64,000 nucleotides of DNA from Bacteroides sp. AN502(2024). Its GTDB lineage: Bacteria; Bacteroidota; Bacteroidia; Bacteroidales; Bacteroidaceae. A program made the translations under genes and the position numbers. Of the stretch, positions 44,167 to 52,848 are shown one piece after another (the stretch's first letter is position 1; each line of letters starts with the position of its first letter). The notes under the pieces are model-generated. The model was not told the DNA's origin and made no database searches. It saw only the letters and a program-made list of their open reading frames with translations. Location: contig NZ_JBGFSP010000003.1 in assembly GCF_041227145.1 (NCBI RefSeq), positions 1,116,001 to 1,180,000 on the forward strand. Reading direction: 5' to 3'.

Positions 44167-45822
44167 ATGGTAGAAAGATTTTTATCACAGACCTCTTTCT
44201 GTTCACAAGAGGATTTTATCAAAAACTTGAAAATAAACGTCCCGAAGAACTTCAATTTCGGTTACGACGTAGTAGATGCTTGGGCTGCCGAGCAGCCCGA
44301 CAAGAACGCTTTGCTTTGGACAAATGATAAAGGCGAAAGTCGCCAGTTCTCATTCGCTGACATGAAGCGTTATACGGACATGACCGCTTCTTACTTTCAG
44401 AGCCTGGGTATCGGTCGCGGTGACATGGTGATGCTGATTCTGAAACGCCGTTATGAGTTCTGGTATAGTATCATCGCTCTCCACAAACTGGGAGCAACCG
44501 TCATTCCGGCTACCCACTTGCTGACTAAAAAAGATATTATCTATCGCTGCAACGCCGCCGATATCAAGATGATCATAGCAGCCGGAGAGGAAATCATCCT
44601 GCAACATATCAAAGATGCTCTCCCCGAGTGTCCGACTGTAGAAAAGTTAATCAGTGTCGGACCGGAAATTTCGGAAGGCTTCGAAGACTTCCATCGGGGC
44701 ATCGAGCATGCTGCTCCATTCGTACGCCCGCGCCATGCGAACACGAATGATGACATTTCTCTCATGTATTTTACCTCCGGTACTACCGGTGAACCTAAGA
44801 TGGTGGCGCATGACTTTACCTATCCGTTGGGTCATATCGTTACCGGTAGTTTCTGGCACAATCTGAACGAGAACAGTCTGCACCTCACCATTGCCGATAC
44901 CGGTTGGGGTAAAGCGGTATGGGGGAAACTTTACGGACAATGGATTGCCGGCGCAAACATCTTCGTTTACGACCATGAGAAATTTACACCGAGAGACATT
45001 CTGGAAAAGATACAGAACTATCATGTCACTTCCCTTTGTGCGCCTCCTACCATCTTCCGTTTCCTGATTCACGAAGACCTGACAAAATTCGACCTGTCTT
45101 CACTCAAATACTGTACCATCGCCGGAGAGGCATTGAACCCTGCCGTATTTGATACTTTCAAAAAGCTGACGGGTATCAAACTGATGGAAGGTTTCGGACA
45201 AACGGAAACAACCCTTACCGTTGCCACTATGCCCTGGATGGAACCGAAACCGGGAAGCATGGGACTTCCGAATCCTCAATATGAGGTAGATTTGATTGAT
45301 CATGAAGGTCGTTCCGTCGAAGCGGGTGAACAAGGGCAAATCGTAATCCGCACCAATAAAGGAAAACCTATCGGACTTTTCAAAGAATACTACAGGGATG
45401 CGGAACGCACTCACGAAGCTTGGCACGATGGCATTTACTATACCGGCGATGTTGCCTGGAAAGACGAGGACGGCTATCTCTGGTTCGTAGGTCGTGCAGA
45501 CGACGTAATCAAGAGTTCCGGCTACCGCATCGGCCCGTTCGAAGTAGAAAGTGCCTTGATGACACATCCCGCAGTGGTAGAATGCGCCATCACCGGAGTA
45601 CCCGACGAGATTCGCGGTCAGGTAGTAAAAGCTACAATAGTCTTGTCTAAGGACTATAAAGCACGTGCCGGAGAAGAACTGATTAAGGAATTGCAGAACC
45701 ATGTGAAGAAAGTGACTGCTCCTTATAAATACCCCCGCGTAATCGAGTTCGTGGAAGAACTTCCGAAGACCATCAGTGGCAAGATACGCCGGGTGGAAAT
45801 TCGTGAGAACGATGAAAAGTAA
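44167..45822 (+). CDS. AMP-forming acyl-CoA synthetase
   Basis: 551 residues, ANL superfamily, closest to medium-chain acyl- or acetyl-CoA synthetases. Motifs: YFTSGTTGEPKM (ATP binding), GFGQTETT, YYTGDVAWKDEDGY, GRADDVIKSSGYRIGPFEVE and the C-terminal PKTISGKIRR with the adenylation lysine. It activates a carboxylic acid as CoA thioester via an acyl-AMP. The acid is unknown; acetate, short-chain or aromatic acids are possible. It is coupled to the XRE-cupin regulator. Confidence 0.85.
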   Translation: MVERFLSQTSFCSQEDFIKNLKINVPKNFNFGYDVVDAWAAEQPDKNALLWTNDKGESRQFSFADMKRYTDMTASYFQSLGIGRGDMVMLILKRRYEFWYSIIALHKLGATVIPATHLLTKKDIIYRCNAADIKMIIAAGEEIILQHIKDALPECPTVEKLISVGPEISEGFEDFHRGIEHAAPFVRPRHANTNDDISLMYFTSGTTGEPKMVAHDFTYPLGHIVTGSFWHNLNENSLHLTIADTGWGKAVWGKLYGQWIAGANIFVYDHEKFTPRDILEKIQNYHVTSLCAPPTIFRFLIHEDLTKFDLSSLKYCTIAGEALNPAVFDTFKKLTGIKLMEGFGQTETTLTVATMPWMEPKPGSMGLPNPQYEVDLIDHEGRSVEAGEQGQIVIRTNKGKPIGLFKEYYRDAERTHEAWHDGIYYTGDVAWKDEDGYLWFVGRADDVIKSSGYRIGPFEVESALMTHPAVVECAITGVPDEIRGQVVKATIVLSKDYKARAGEELIKELQNHVKKVTAPYKYPRVIEFVEELPKTISGKIRRVEIRENDEK

Positions 45823-45849
45823 ATCTTTTACTTATCGACCATATTAAAC

Positions 45850-45950
45850 GGAGGTACCTCCTTATTTTATAATGTGTCCTGATAGATGGCCAACACAGAG
45901 GATTGAGAAAACCCGTCTTCCTCCCCAGCGTCTTAAAGCGCTGGGCGGAA
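45850..45950. terminator. Two stem-loops after the acyl-CoA synthetase gene
   Basis: GGAGGTACCTCC (45850-45861) is a perfect palindrome followed by TTATTTTAT. A second stem CCCAGCG (45924-45930) pairs with CGCTGGG (45939-45945), with outer TTCC/GGAA. One or both may end the proC operon. The rest of 45823-46190 shows no gene. Confidence 0.5.
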
Positions 45951-46194
45951 AGATGGAAAAAAACAAAAGAACAATAGTATGTAACGGATATTATTTCGTA
46001 TCATTTTATATCGTAGTTTTTTTAAGGTTATAAAGAGAAATTAGATTCATCCGGAATACAAAGACAATACAAGAAATAATAAAAGAAGGGATGTTTTTGT
46101 CCGATTATAGGGATAAAATAATGTATTGGACAAAATATGCAGTTAAATCCCTAAAGAAAAGACAATAGTGACATAACCAACTATGGCAATTCCA

Positions 46195-46202
46195 TACCTT
46201 TG
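46195..46202 (+). promoter_or_regulatory. -7 element of the PL8 gene
   Basis: TACCTTTG, consensus Bacteroides -7, 34 bp before the ATG at 46237. No TTTG lies 19-21 nt upstream, so the promoter may be regulated. Its position excludes the earlier in-frame ATG at 46183 as the true start. Confidence 0.6.
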
Positions 46203-46236
46203 CACTCATTGGACACATAACTTTAATATTGCCGAC

Positions 46237-48408
46237 ATGAAACTTATTTATCGTACCATTATGCTTTTCTTGTTGATGCAAGTATTTGTACTTTACACAG
46301 CAAATGCAGACCAAAGCAAGATCGGTAGGACCACTCCCGAAAATGATGAGTTTGAAACTTTAATGGAGAAAATCAGGGCAGACTTCGCCCGGAATCCGGA
46401 TATAGCAAAGTACCTTAATAAATATGACGCAGCTACCGGTTACTTTACCGACATCGATTACAGTCGTCGCGACCGCACCAACTGGGAGCCTCTCATCCAC
46501 ATCGAAAGACTGTACGACTTTGCTTTCGCCTACACGAACCCCCAAAACGCTTATTATCAGAATAAGGATCTTTACCAGAAGATAGTGAAAGGTCTTGAAT
46601 ACTGGTACGAACGCAATCCGAATTGCAACAATTGGTGGTACAACCAAATTGCCGAACCGCAAAAACTAAGTATATTGCTCATACAGATGCGCATCGGCAA
46701 ACAGCAGATACCAACCTCACTGGAGACTAAAACCTTGCAACGCATACGTAAAGAAGGAGGGCACCCCGCCAAATGGACCGGTGCCAACCGCACCGATATC
46801 GCCCTGCACTGGATTTATCGGGCATGTCTGGAGAAGAACGAAGCCGACCTGAAAACAGCTCTCGAAAATGCCTATAGCCCGATAGAATACACTGTCAGAG
46901 AAGGTTTCCAGCATGACAACAGTTACTTCCAGCACGGCGTGCAACTTTATATCGGCGGATATGGAGATGAAATTCTGAAAGGGACTACACAGGTGGCTAT
47001 GTACACTCAAGGTACAAAATATGCTTTGAGCACTGAAAAGATAGGGATATTGAGCAAATTCATGCGCTACACTTACTATCAGACCATACGCAGCCGGCAC
47101 ATGCTTTTCGATGTGCTCGGCAGGGGAATAAGCCGAAAGAACATTACTGACAAAAGCGCCACTGCCCTCTTTGCCCGCCGAATGGCTATCCTCGACCCCG
47201 AACATGCCGATGCATACAACGCCATTATCGCACGGCTGGAAGGCAAACAATCTGCCTGCTACAAGTTGCAACCGCTTCACACTCATTATTTCCGTGCAGA
47301 CTATACCTTGCACGTACGTCCTGCCTATACTTTTGATGTGCGCACGGTATCCACCCGCACCATGCGGTGCGAATACGGCAATGGGGAAAACCTGAAAACT
47401 TATTTCATGTCGGACGGATGTACCAATATATCTGTACAAGGCAATGAGTATATCAATATCTTCCCCGTCTGGAACTGGTGCAGGATTCCCGGAACCACTG
47501 CCCCGCAACTGGATACGATACCCATGGCAGCAAGTGATTGGCAGACCCGAGGAACTTCCACTTTTGCCGGAGGCGTATCGGACAGTATCTATGGAGTATC
47601 CACATATGCCTACATGGATCACTATGCCGGAATAAACACCGGAGCCAAGAAAGCATGGTTCTTCTTCGACGATGAAGTGGTATGTTTAGGAGCAGGAATC
47701 AATTCTGCCTCTCATGCTCCTGTCTTTACGACGATCAATCAATGTCTGCTTAATGATAAGGATATATTGGTAGCACAGAAGAAGAGACCAATATCCGTAG
47801 AGAAAGGAGAATTTTTCTACGACTCTCTCGCTTGGGCGCTGCACAATGGCATCGGATATATTTTTCCACAAGGCGGTCGTGTGTTTCTCAGCAATCAGCA
47901 ACAGTCCGGCTCATGGTATGACATCAATCAGACGGAATCCAAAGAGATGCAACATCGGGAAGTTTTCACGATTGGGTTCGATCATGGGATTACACCCGGC
48001 AATGCTACTTATGCATACATCATTGCACCGGGCATAACTTCTGCACGGCAACTGAACACATATCAGAAAAAGAATCCGATTGAAATCTTAGTCAACACGG
48101 ACTCGATGCAGATTGTCAGAAACAAAAAACTGAATATCTGGCAAATGGTATTTTATCGCAAAGGGACCTTTCGCCATAAAGAGATCACGGTGAAAGTGGA
48201 TAAGGCATGCGCATTAATGCTCAAAGACATCTGTCGGGACAATGCGGAATTGTACATTGCAGACCCCTCACAAAGTCAGTCACGCATCAAAGTAGAGGTC
48301 TGTATCCCCCAAGTCTCCAAAGACATCCGGAATATCGCATGTGATTTTGAAAATACAGGTATCTATGCCGGTACATCGAAGAAATATCTCCTTTATGATA
48401 ATCGGTAG
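46237..48408 (+). CDS. Polysaccharide lyase family 8 (chondroitin AC/hyaluronate type)
   Basis: 723 residues from the Met at 46237; signal peptide 1-24. The N-terminal helical toroid carries NNWWYNQIAEPQ (131-142), Asn184 in TGANRTD, His233 in QHG, Tyr242 in GGYG and Arg296 in GRGISR. The spacing His-9-Tyr and about 63 to the Arg matches known PL8 lyases, so catalysis by beta-elimination of a uronic-acid polymer is expected. A large beta-sandwich follows. It stands alone, without sulfatases or a SusCD pair. The exact substrate (chondroitin, hyaluronan or another) is open. An upstream extension to 46183 would include the promoter and is rejected. Confidence 0.85.
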   Translation: MKLIYRTIMLFLLMQVFVLYTANADQSKIGRTTPENDEFETLMEKIRADFARNPDIAKYLNKYDAATGYFTDIDYSRRDRTNWEPLIHIERLYDFAFAYTNPQNAYYQNKDLYQKIVKGLEYWYERNPNCNNWWYNQIAEPQKLSILLIQMRIGKQQIPTSLETKTLQRIRKEGGHPAKWTGANRTDIALHWIYRACLEKNEADLKTALENAYSPIEYTVREGFQHDNSYFQHGVQLYIGGYGDEILKGTTQVAMYTQGTKYALSTEKIGILSKFMRYTYYQTIRSRHMLFDVLGRGISRKNITDKSATALFARRMAILDPEHADAYNAIIARLEGKQSACYKLQPLHTHYFRADYTLHVRPAYTFDVRTVSTRTMRCEYGNGENLKTYFMSDGCTNISVQGNEYINIFPVWNWCRIPGTTAPQLDTIPMAASDWQTRGTSTFAGGVSDSIYGVSTYAYMDHYAGINTGAKKAWFFFDDEVVCLGAGINSASHAPVFTTINQCLLNDKDILVAQKKRPISVEKGEFFYDSLAWALHNGIGYIFPQGGRVFLSNQQQSGSWYDINQTESKEMQHREVFTIGFDHGITPGNATYAYIIAPGITSARQLNTYQKKNPIEILVNTDSMQIVRNKKLNIWQMVFYRKGTFRHKEITVKVDKACALMLKDICRDNAELYIADPSQSQSRIKVEVCIPQVSKDIRNIACDFENTGIYAGTSKKYLLYDNR

Positions 48409-48662
48409 AATCACGTTTAGAGGCTGAACTTTCTTTTCATAGGAAGCAAACTTCTTTTTAATTAATCTTAATCTACAAACACAAGTTCCGTTTTTGTAAT
48501 CAGTCAAACATAACTTTAGTTGCAACCTAAAAGAAGTTTGTATCTAATGAATAGCAACTTTACTACCAATAGCCCGGAGAGAAGATACCATATAATATAG
48601 GATGAACACTGTACCAACGGCACGGCAGATTTGCCCAATAGCATGCGTTAGGGGTTTAAAAA

Positions 48663-48758
48663 AGGGTGTATCAAAATTCTCTTTCTGAGGAAATTACCCC
48701 TGCTATAGCTATCTGTGGCAGAGGTAAATCTTTATATTTAGGCATTATGACACACCCT
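48663..48758. terminator. Long imperfect hairpin between convergent genes
   Basis: AGGGTGTATCA (48663-48673) pairs with TGACACACCCT (48748-48758), and inner segments (AATTACCCCTGC with GCAGAGGTAAAT) also pair. The 96-bp structure sits between the converging PL8 and DUF1735 genes. It may be a bidirectional terminator or a small MITE-like repeat. I see no gene in 48409-48836. Confidence 0.5.
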
Positions 48759-48836
48759 CTCCTTCTCTCTCTTCTCTAAAAAACTAATCCTAGTTTATTC
48801 CAGTTCAACTGTTACTTCACAAAGTGATATCAGCTG

Positions 48837-49967
48837 TTAATTGATGGTTATCGGAGTACTCAATGTTTCAATCATTATACCATTAGTTGTACCGCTTAGA
48901 CGACCGGTAGCATCTTTAATGACTCCACTTTCTTGAATTTCCGATCCATCCAGTTTATAATAGAGTGCCAGCCCTTCCGATGCCGGATCAACGCCCATCA
49001 TATTCTGCTTAAGCTGATTTTCAGTACGGGCGACACTCCAAACACGAACTTCACTCATCTTACCGTTCAACGGACGTTCTCCCCATGGAAAACGCGGAAT
49101 CTTACCGATATTGAAACCGACATCCGAATTTGGGTCAAAACCGGGAAGCCCCCAATCCGATCCTGCCCATTTCGATCCATTGACATAAATACCGGTTTTT
49201 CCCGAAGGCTGATCGTAAGTCAAAGCGACATGATACCAGCGACCCGGCTTCAACGCTTCCGTAGTATGATAGTTCTGTGTTCCTGCAGCTTCCAGAACAT
49301 CTCTAGGAACACCGGGAGCATCACCAATACGGAAAATCATCACACCTTCAGTTCCCATAATCGTATTGTTACTAGCAAAGTTATTGACATAAATCAGCGC
49401 TTCGTAAGTGAACGATGAGAAGTAAGTACCGACCGGGTATTTGATTGAAATGTACGTATTACTGAATTTTCCAACCTTGGTTATTTTTATTGGTTTAAAG
49501 AGAAAGAAATACGCAATACTTGTCCCGGAAAGCGTCGGAACAGAAGCCGACTGCACCCGAACCGGCAAAACATACGATTTTCCCTTTTTCAATGTCTTCA
49601 GGCCGGATAGTTCCATTGTTACGTTATCCGCATACAACTTTCCACTTGGGATTGTTGAAGTAATACTACTCATTTTTACGTTTGATGCATCAAACATCTC
49701 GTAAGCAGTTCCATACTTCGCATTGTATTCGTCCACTACGCTTGGATCAGCTATGGTATACGATACATCAACCTGTGAAGAGGTCATGGTAGAAAGTCTC
49801 GAGGTCAAGTCAAAAGTCTGCACATCGTCATCCTCCACAGAGAGATTATATTCCTTATTTTCGAAATAAACCTTAGGTTCCAGCAGCTTACTCTCACTAT
49901 CGTTACAAGCACAGAGCAACAGTGCTATACCTCCTACTATCAAATAATTGAATATATGTCTATTCAT
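48837..49967 (-). CDS. Surface lipoprotein, DUF1735 plus LamG domain
   Basis: 376 residues with lipobox LCAC21. Residues about 30-160 match the DUF1735-type N-terminal domain seen on Bacteroides GH18 and surface glycan-binding proteins (VSYTIADPSVVDEYNAKYGT). Residues about 170-370 form a concanavalin-like LamG domain (RWYHVALTYD, LNGKMSEVRVWSVART). It is the last gene of the PUL and is probably a glycan-binding protein at the cell surface rather than an enzyme. Confidence 0.82.
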   Translation of the reverse strand: MNRHIFNYLIVGGIALLLCACNDSESKLLEPKVYFENKEYNLSVEDDDVQTFDLTSRLSTMTSSQVDVSYTIADPSVVDEYNAKYGTAYEMFDASNVKMSSITSTIPSGKLYADNVTMELSGLKTLKKGKSYVLPVRVQSASVPTLSGTSIAYFFLFKPIKITKVGKFSNTYISIKYPVGTYFSSFTYEALIYVNNFASNNTIMGTEGVMIFRIGDAPGVPRDVLEAAGTQNYHTTEALKPGRWYHVALTYDQPSGKTGIYVNGSKWAGSDWGLPGFDPNSDVGFNIGKIPRFPWGERPLNGKMSEVRVWSVARTENQLKQNMMGVDPASEGLALYYKLDGSEIQESGVIKDATGRLSGTTNGIMIETLSTPITIN

Positions 49968-50012
49968 ATTCTTTTTGTTTTACTAATTTACAAATTGGAT
50001 TATCCTTGCGGC

Positions 50013-51116
50013 TTATTTTTCCGCCTCATTTTGTTTAGCTTTCCATTCATTGAAAACCTGCTGGTTAATCTGAATAGCCCGACGCATAAACTTATAATCA
50101 GGGGTGTTGTCATAGTCTTTTTCGAATCGATAAGCCCCCACTCCGCCTTTATATCCTTTCGATGGCATAGTGGCAGCCTGGCCCAACAATCCGCCACCGG
50201 TAGGAGCATAGGCTTCGAAATTTTCTGTGCAAATTATTTTCTTAGGATCAACCCCATAACCTTCAAGACCCGGTCTGGAAGAACCATAGCTCTGTATAAT
50301 CCAATAATCGACATACTCATCCAATTCTCTGGTTAGACCGCCAATCCTACCATCAATACAAATCATCTTATGTCCTTTACCTTCCGGATCACTCTTCGGA
50401 CCGATGTAATTATTCATCTCCTTGACCAAATAAATCAAGTGCTCATTAGTACTCAATGTTCCATCCATATCAAATACACCGCTTCCGATTTCCCAGTCAA
50501 CATCGTAACCGTCCCACTCGTTTGCGTATAGAGAGTCACAGAGAGCTTTGGCAAACTTTGCCAGACATGCTTTATGGTTATCACTATTGAATTGACCTTC
50601 AAATCCCCAGAATTTCCAGCGAGCTTGCTTTTTAGCCTCTTCTAATTGCTGTTCAGTCCAACCTTCTGCCTCTGCCTGCTTTTCCACATCAGCATATACA
50701 GATCCCGGAGTTGCCCCTTTACCTATATACGACAGTAGACTCACTTGCAACAACTTCGTACCTTTCACTTTTTGCACAAACTCTTTGTCTGCTTTCTGTT
50801 CGGGAGTAATCTCGTAGCGTCCGGGAGCACCACTCCACATAGAAACAATGTCCATACTATCCGGCATGGAGGTCAGATATCCTCTTCGATAAGCTCCGGC
50901 AGGAGACCAGTTGGAATACCACCCGAAGGCTACGGGACGTCCGTAATTCCAAGCGGTTGCCTTATAGGCACGCAAGTTAGCATAATATTCACTGTCACCC
51001 AGTGTGTTATAGCCTCCGATATGCTCCACTTCCATATTCTCCACATCAGTACAGGAAGTTGTTATCATCAATCCTGCCAGAGAAAGGAAATATACTAGTT
51101 TTCTTAATGCTTTCAT
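50013..51116 (-). CDS. GH18 endo-beta-N-acetylglucosaminidase, lipoprotein
   Basis: 367 residues from Met at 51116, with lipobox TTSC22. The complete GH18 motif DGYDVDWE is present at 202-209; Glu209 is the catalytic acid and Asp207 assists the substrate N-acetyl group. Related Bacteroides enzymes of this size (EndoF/EndoH-like) cut the chitobiose core of N-glycans, releasing them from glycoproteins. The ORF could extend to 51218, but that would overlap susD and lacks a signal peptide at its start, so 51116 is chosen. It is a surface or periplasmic lipoprotein serving the adjacent SusCD. Confidence 0.86.
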   Translation of the reverse strand: MKALRKLVYFLSLAGLMITTSCTDVENMEVEHIGGYNTLGDSEYYANLRAYKATAWNYGRPVAFGWYSNWSPAGAYRRGYLTSMPDSMDIVSMWSGAPGRYEITPEQKADKEFVQKVKGTKLLQVSLLSYIGKGATPGSVYADVEKQAEAEGWTEQQLEEAKKQARWKFWGFEGQFNSDNHKACLAKFAKALCDSLYANEWDGYDVDWEIGSGVFDMDGTLSTNEHLIYLVKEMNNYIGPKSDPEGKGHKMICIDGRIGGLTRELDEYVDYWIIQSYGSSRPGLEGYGVDPKKIICTENFEAYAPTGGGLLGQAATMPSKGYKGGVGAYRFEKDYDNTPDYKFMRRAIQINQQVFNEWKAKQNEAEK

Positions 51117-51177
51117 ATTTATTGATGTATCAAGATTTTGTTTTAGTTTAAAGTTTCTAACATGAAAAAACGTACGA

Positions 51178-52833
51178 TCATTCGTTCTTCTTAGCCCACC
51201 ACAAGTCGGTTGCAGCATTATCTACTCCACCTAGTTTTCGCACCGCATCCAGATAAATCTCATGAGACTGCCCCGTTCCATTAAAGCTGTTCGGATAAGT
51301 CATACGACGCATACCTCTAGCTGCAGTGATCTGAGTCGAATTATGATTCCCTCCTGATATAATAGGATTCAATTTAGGATAACCGGTACGTCTGAATTCC
51401 GTCCAAGCTTCCTGACCGTTAGGATAAAGAGCAATGTACTTCTGAATGATAATTTTCTCCAGTTTCTGTTCCAGTGTTCCTTCAAACTTTGCAGTAGCTC
51501 GGCTGGGAGCCGGATAGTCGAAACCAAACTTGCTACTGGTGACTTTATTCGCAGCAGGCTTATTACCGGAAGCCATATAGGCATCTACGGAACCTGTCAC
51601 ACCATTTTCCTGAAATGAAGTTTCTATACCTTGTTTGTAAAGCGTTTCGGGATCACCTTTCCCGTATTCCGTACCCCAAAACAAGGCAGCTTCAGCACGC
51701 AAGAAGTACACTTCGGAGGCACGCATCCAATACAGTGGAGTATTTCCCTGAATTTTCGGTTTGGAATAAAAGTAATAGCTATCCGTCGGGTCTGTATCCT
51801 TCGAACGGGTATGAGTATGACCCAAAGGGACACCTTGATACTTATTATTGTCAAAAGCTGTTACCGCAACCGTACATTGACTATTAGCAGGCTCACAATA
51901 TGCACTCAGACGAGGATCTTTATACCCTATCAAGTAAGCAAGTATGGATGTACCTACACGTGCATCATTATAATTATCAGCTATCCAGTACAGCGGATTA
52001 CGAAGAGCGATTACCGGACCCGGACCGGCACCGGCTGCATCACCAGCCTCGGTCATCAAACCGATAGCATGTTCCACAGCTTGTTTGGTATACAGTTTTG
52101 CCAGTTCCGGTTTCACGCTACGGAGACGTATTGCCAGACGAAGCATCAGCGAATTGGCATATTTCACCCATTTGGTTACATCACCGTTGAACACCAAGTC
52201 ATAATCTGACATCACCTTTACATTGTTTACCGCTTTTGGAGTCAAGACCTCTACTGCTTCTGTCAAATCCTTAAGCATTTCTGTATAAACCGTCTCTTCT
52301 GAGTCGAAAGGGACATCTATAGTCCCCTTTCCTGCAGCCGTATAGGGTATCGGTCCAAAGCTTTCCAGCACTTTATGCCATCCTGAAATCTTCAGAATCT
52401 GTGCCAAAGCAGCTATTTCAGGAGTATCATTCTCTTTGGCCGAAGCTGTCAGTTTCTTCCAAGGGTCAAGCAAATTAGTATAGGAGTTAGAAAAAGTTGT
52501 TGAAACCCAGCTATTGACTATCACGTAATTCAGGTGACAATTCCCTCCTTCAAACGTATTGTTTATTCCAATATAGCCGCTCCATACATCAGCAGACAGA
52601 TTGTATGCAGTTTGATATGCATTAACCGGACCTGTATCATCAGCCTGTGTTCCAGTAGGAAACACAGATTTCTGCATAGCCGTGATATATCCTCCCACGA
52701 CGATGCCATCCATTACACCTTCTCCGTCAGTCATCTCGAAAGGATTGGTGTTAATCTCTTCATAATTACACGATGCCAGTGCCAAAACGGCAAAAGCAAC
52801 AACAAAAAATATATATTGTTTTATTCTTCTCAT
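51178..52833 (-). CDS. SusD/RagB-like outer-membrane lipoprotein
   Basis: 551 residues with lipobox LASC22. The protein belongs to the SusD-like_2 type (NYEEINTNPFEMT start, helical TPR-like core, conserved YPNGQEAWTEFRRTGYP near the C-terminus). It binds the glycan at the cell surface and closes over the SusC pore. It follows susC by 15 bp. Ligand specificity is inferred from the GH18 partner. Confidence 0.92.
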   Translation of the reverse strand: MRRIKQYIFFVVAFAVLALASCNYEEINTNPFEMTDGEGVMDGIVVGGYITAMQKSVFPTGTQADDTGPVNAYQTAYNLSADVWSGYIGINNTFEGGNCHLNYVIVNSWVSTTFSNSYTNLLDPWKKLTASAKENDTPEIAALAQILKISGWHKVLESFGPIPYTAAGKGTIDVPFDSEETVYTEMLKDLTEAVEVLTPKAVNNVKVMSDYDLVFNGDVTKWVKYANSLMLRLAIRLRSVKPELAKLYTKQAVEHAIGLMTEAGDAAGAGPGPVIALRNPLYWIADNYNDARVGTSILAYLIGYKDPRLSAYCEPANSQCTVAVTAFDNNKYQGVPLGHTHTRSKDTDPTDSYYFYSKPKIQGNTPLYWMRASEVYFLRAEAALFWGTEYGKGDPETLYKQGIETSFQENGVTGSVDAYMASGNKPAANKVTSSKFGFDYPAPSRATAKFEGTLEQKLEKIIIQKYIALYPNGQEAWTEFRRTGYPKLNPIISGGNHNSTQITAARGMRRMTYPNSFNGTGQSHEIYLDAVRKLGGVDNAATDLWWAKKNE

Positions 52834-52848
52834 AATGTAATGAATCTA

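Noticed and set aside
46183..46236. 18-residue N-terminal extension of the PL8 protein
   Set aside because: It contains the -7 promoter element and would bury the signal peptide.
51117..51218. 34-residue N-terminal extension of the GH18 protein
   Set aside because: It would overlap susD and precede a lipoprotein signal that must be N-terminal.
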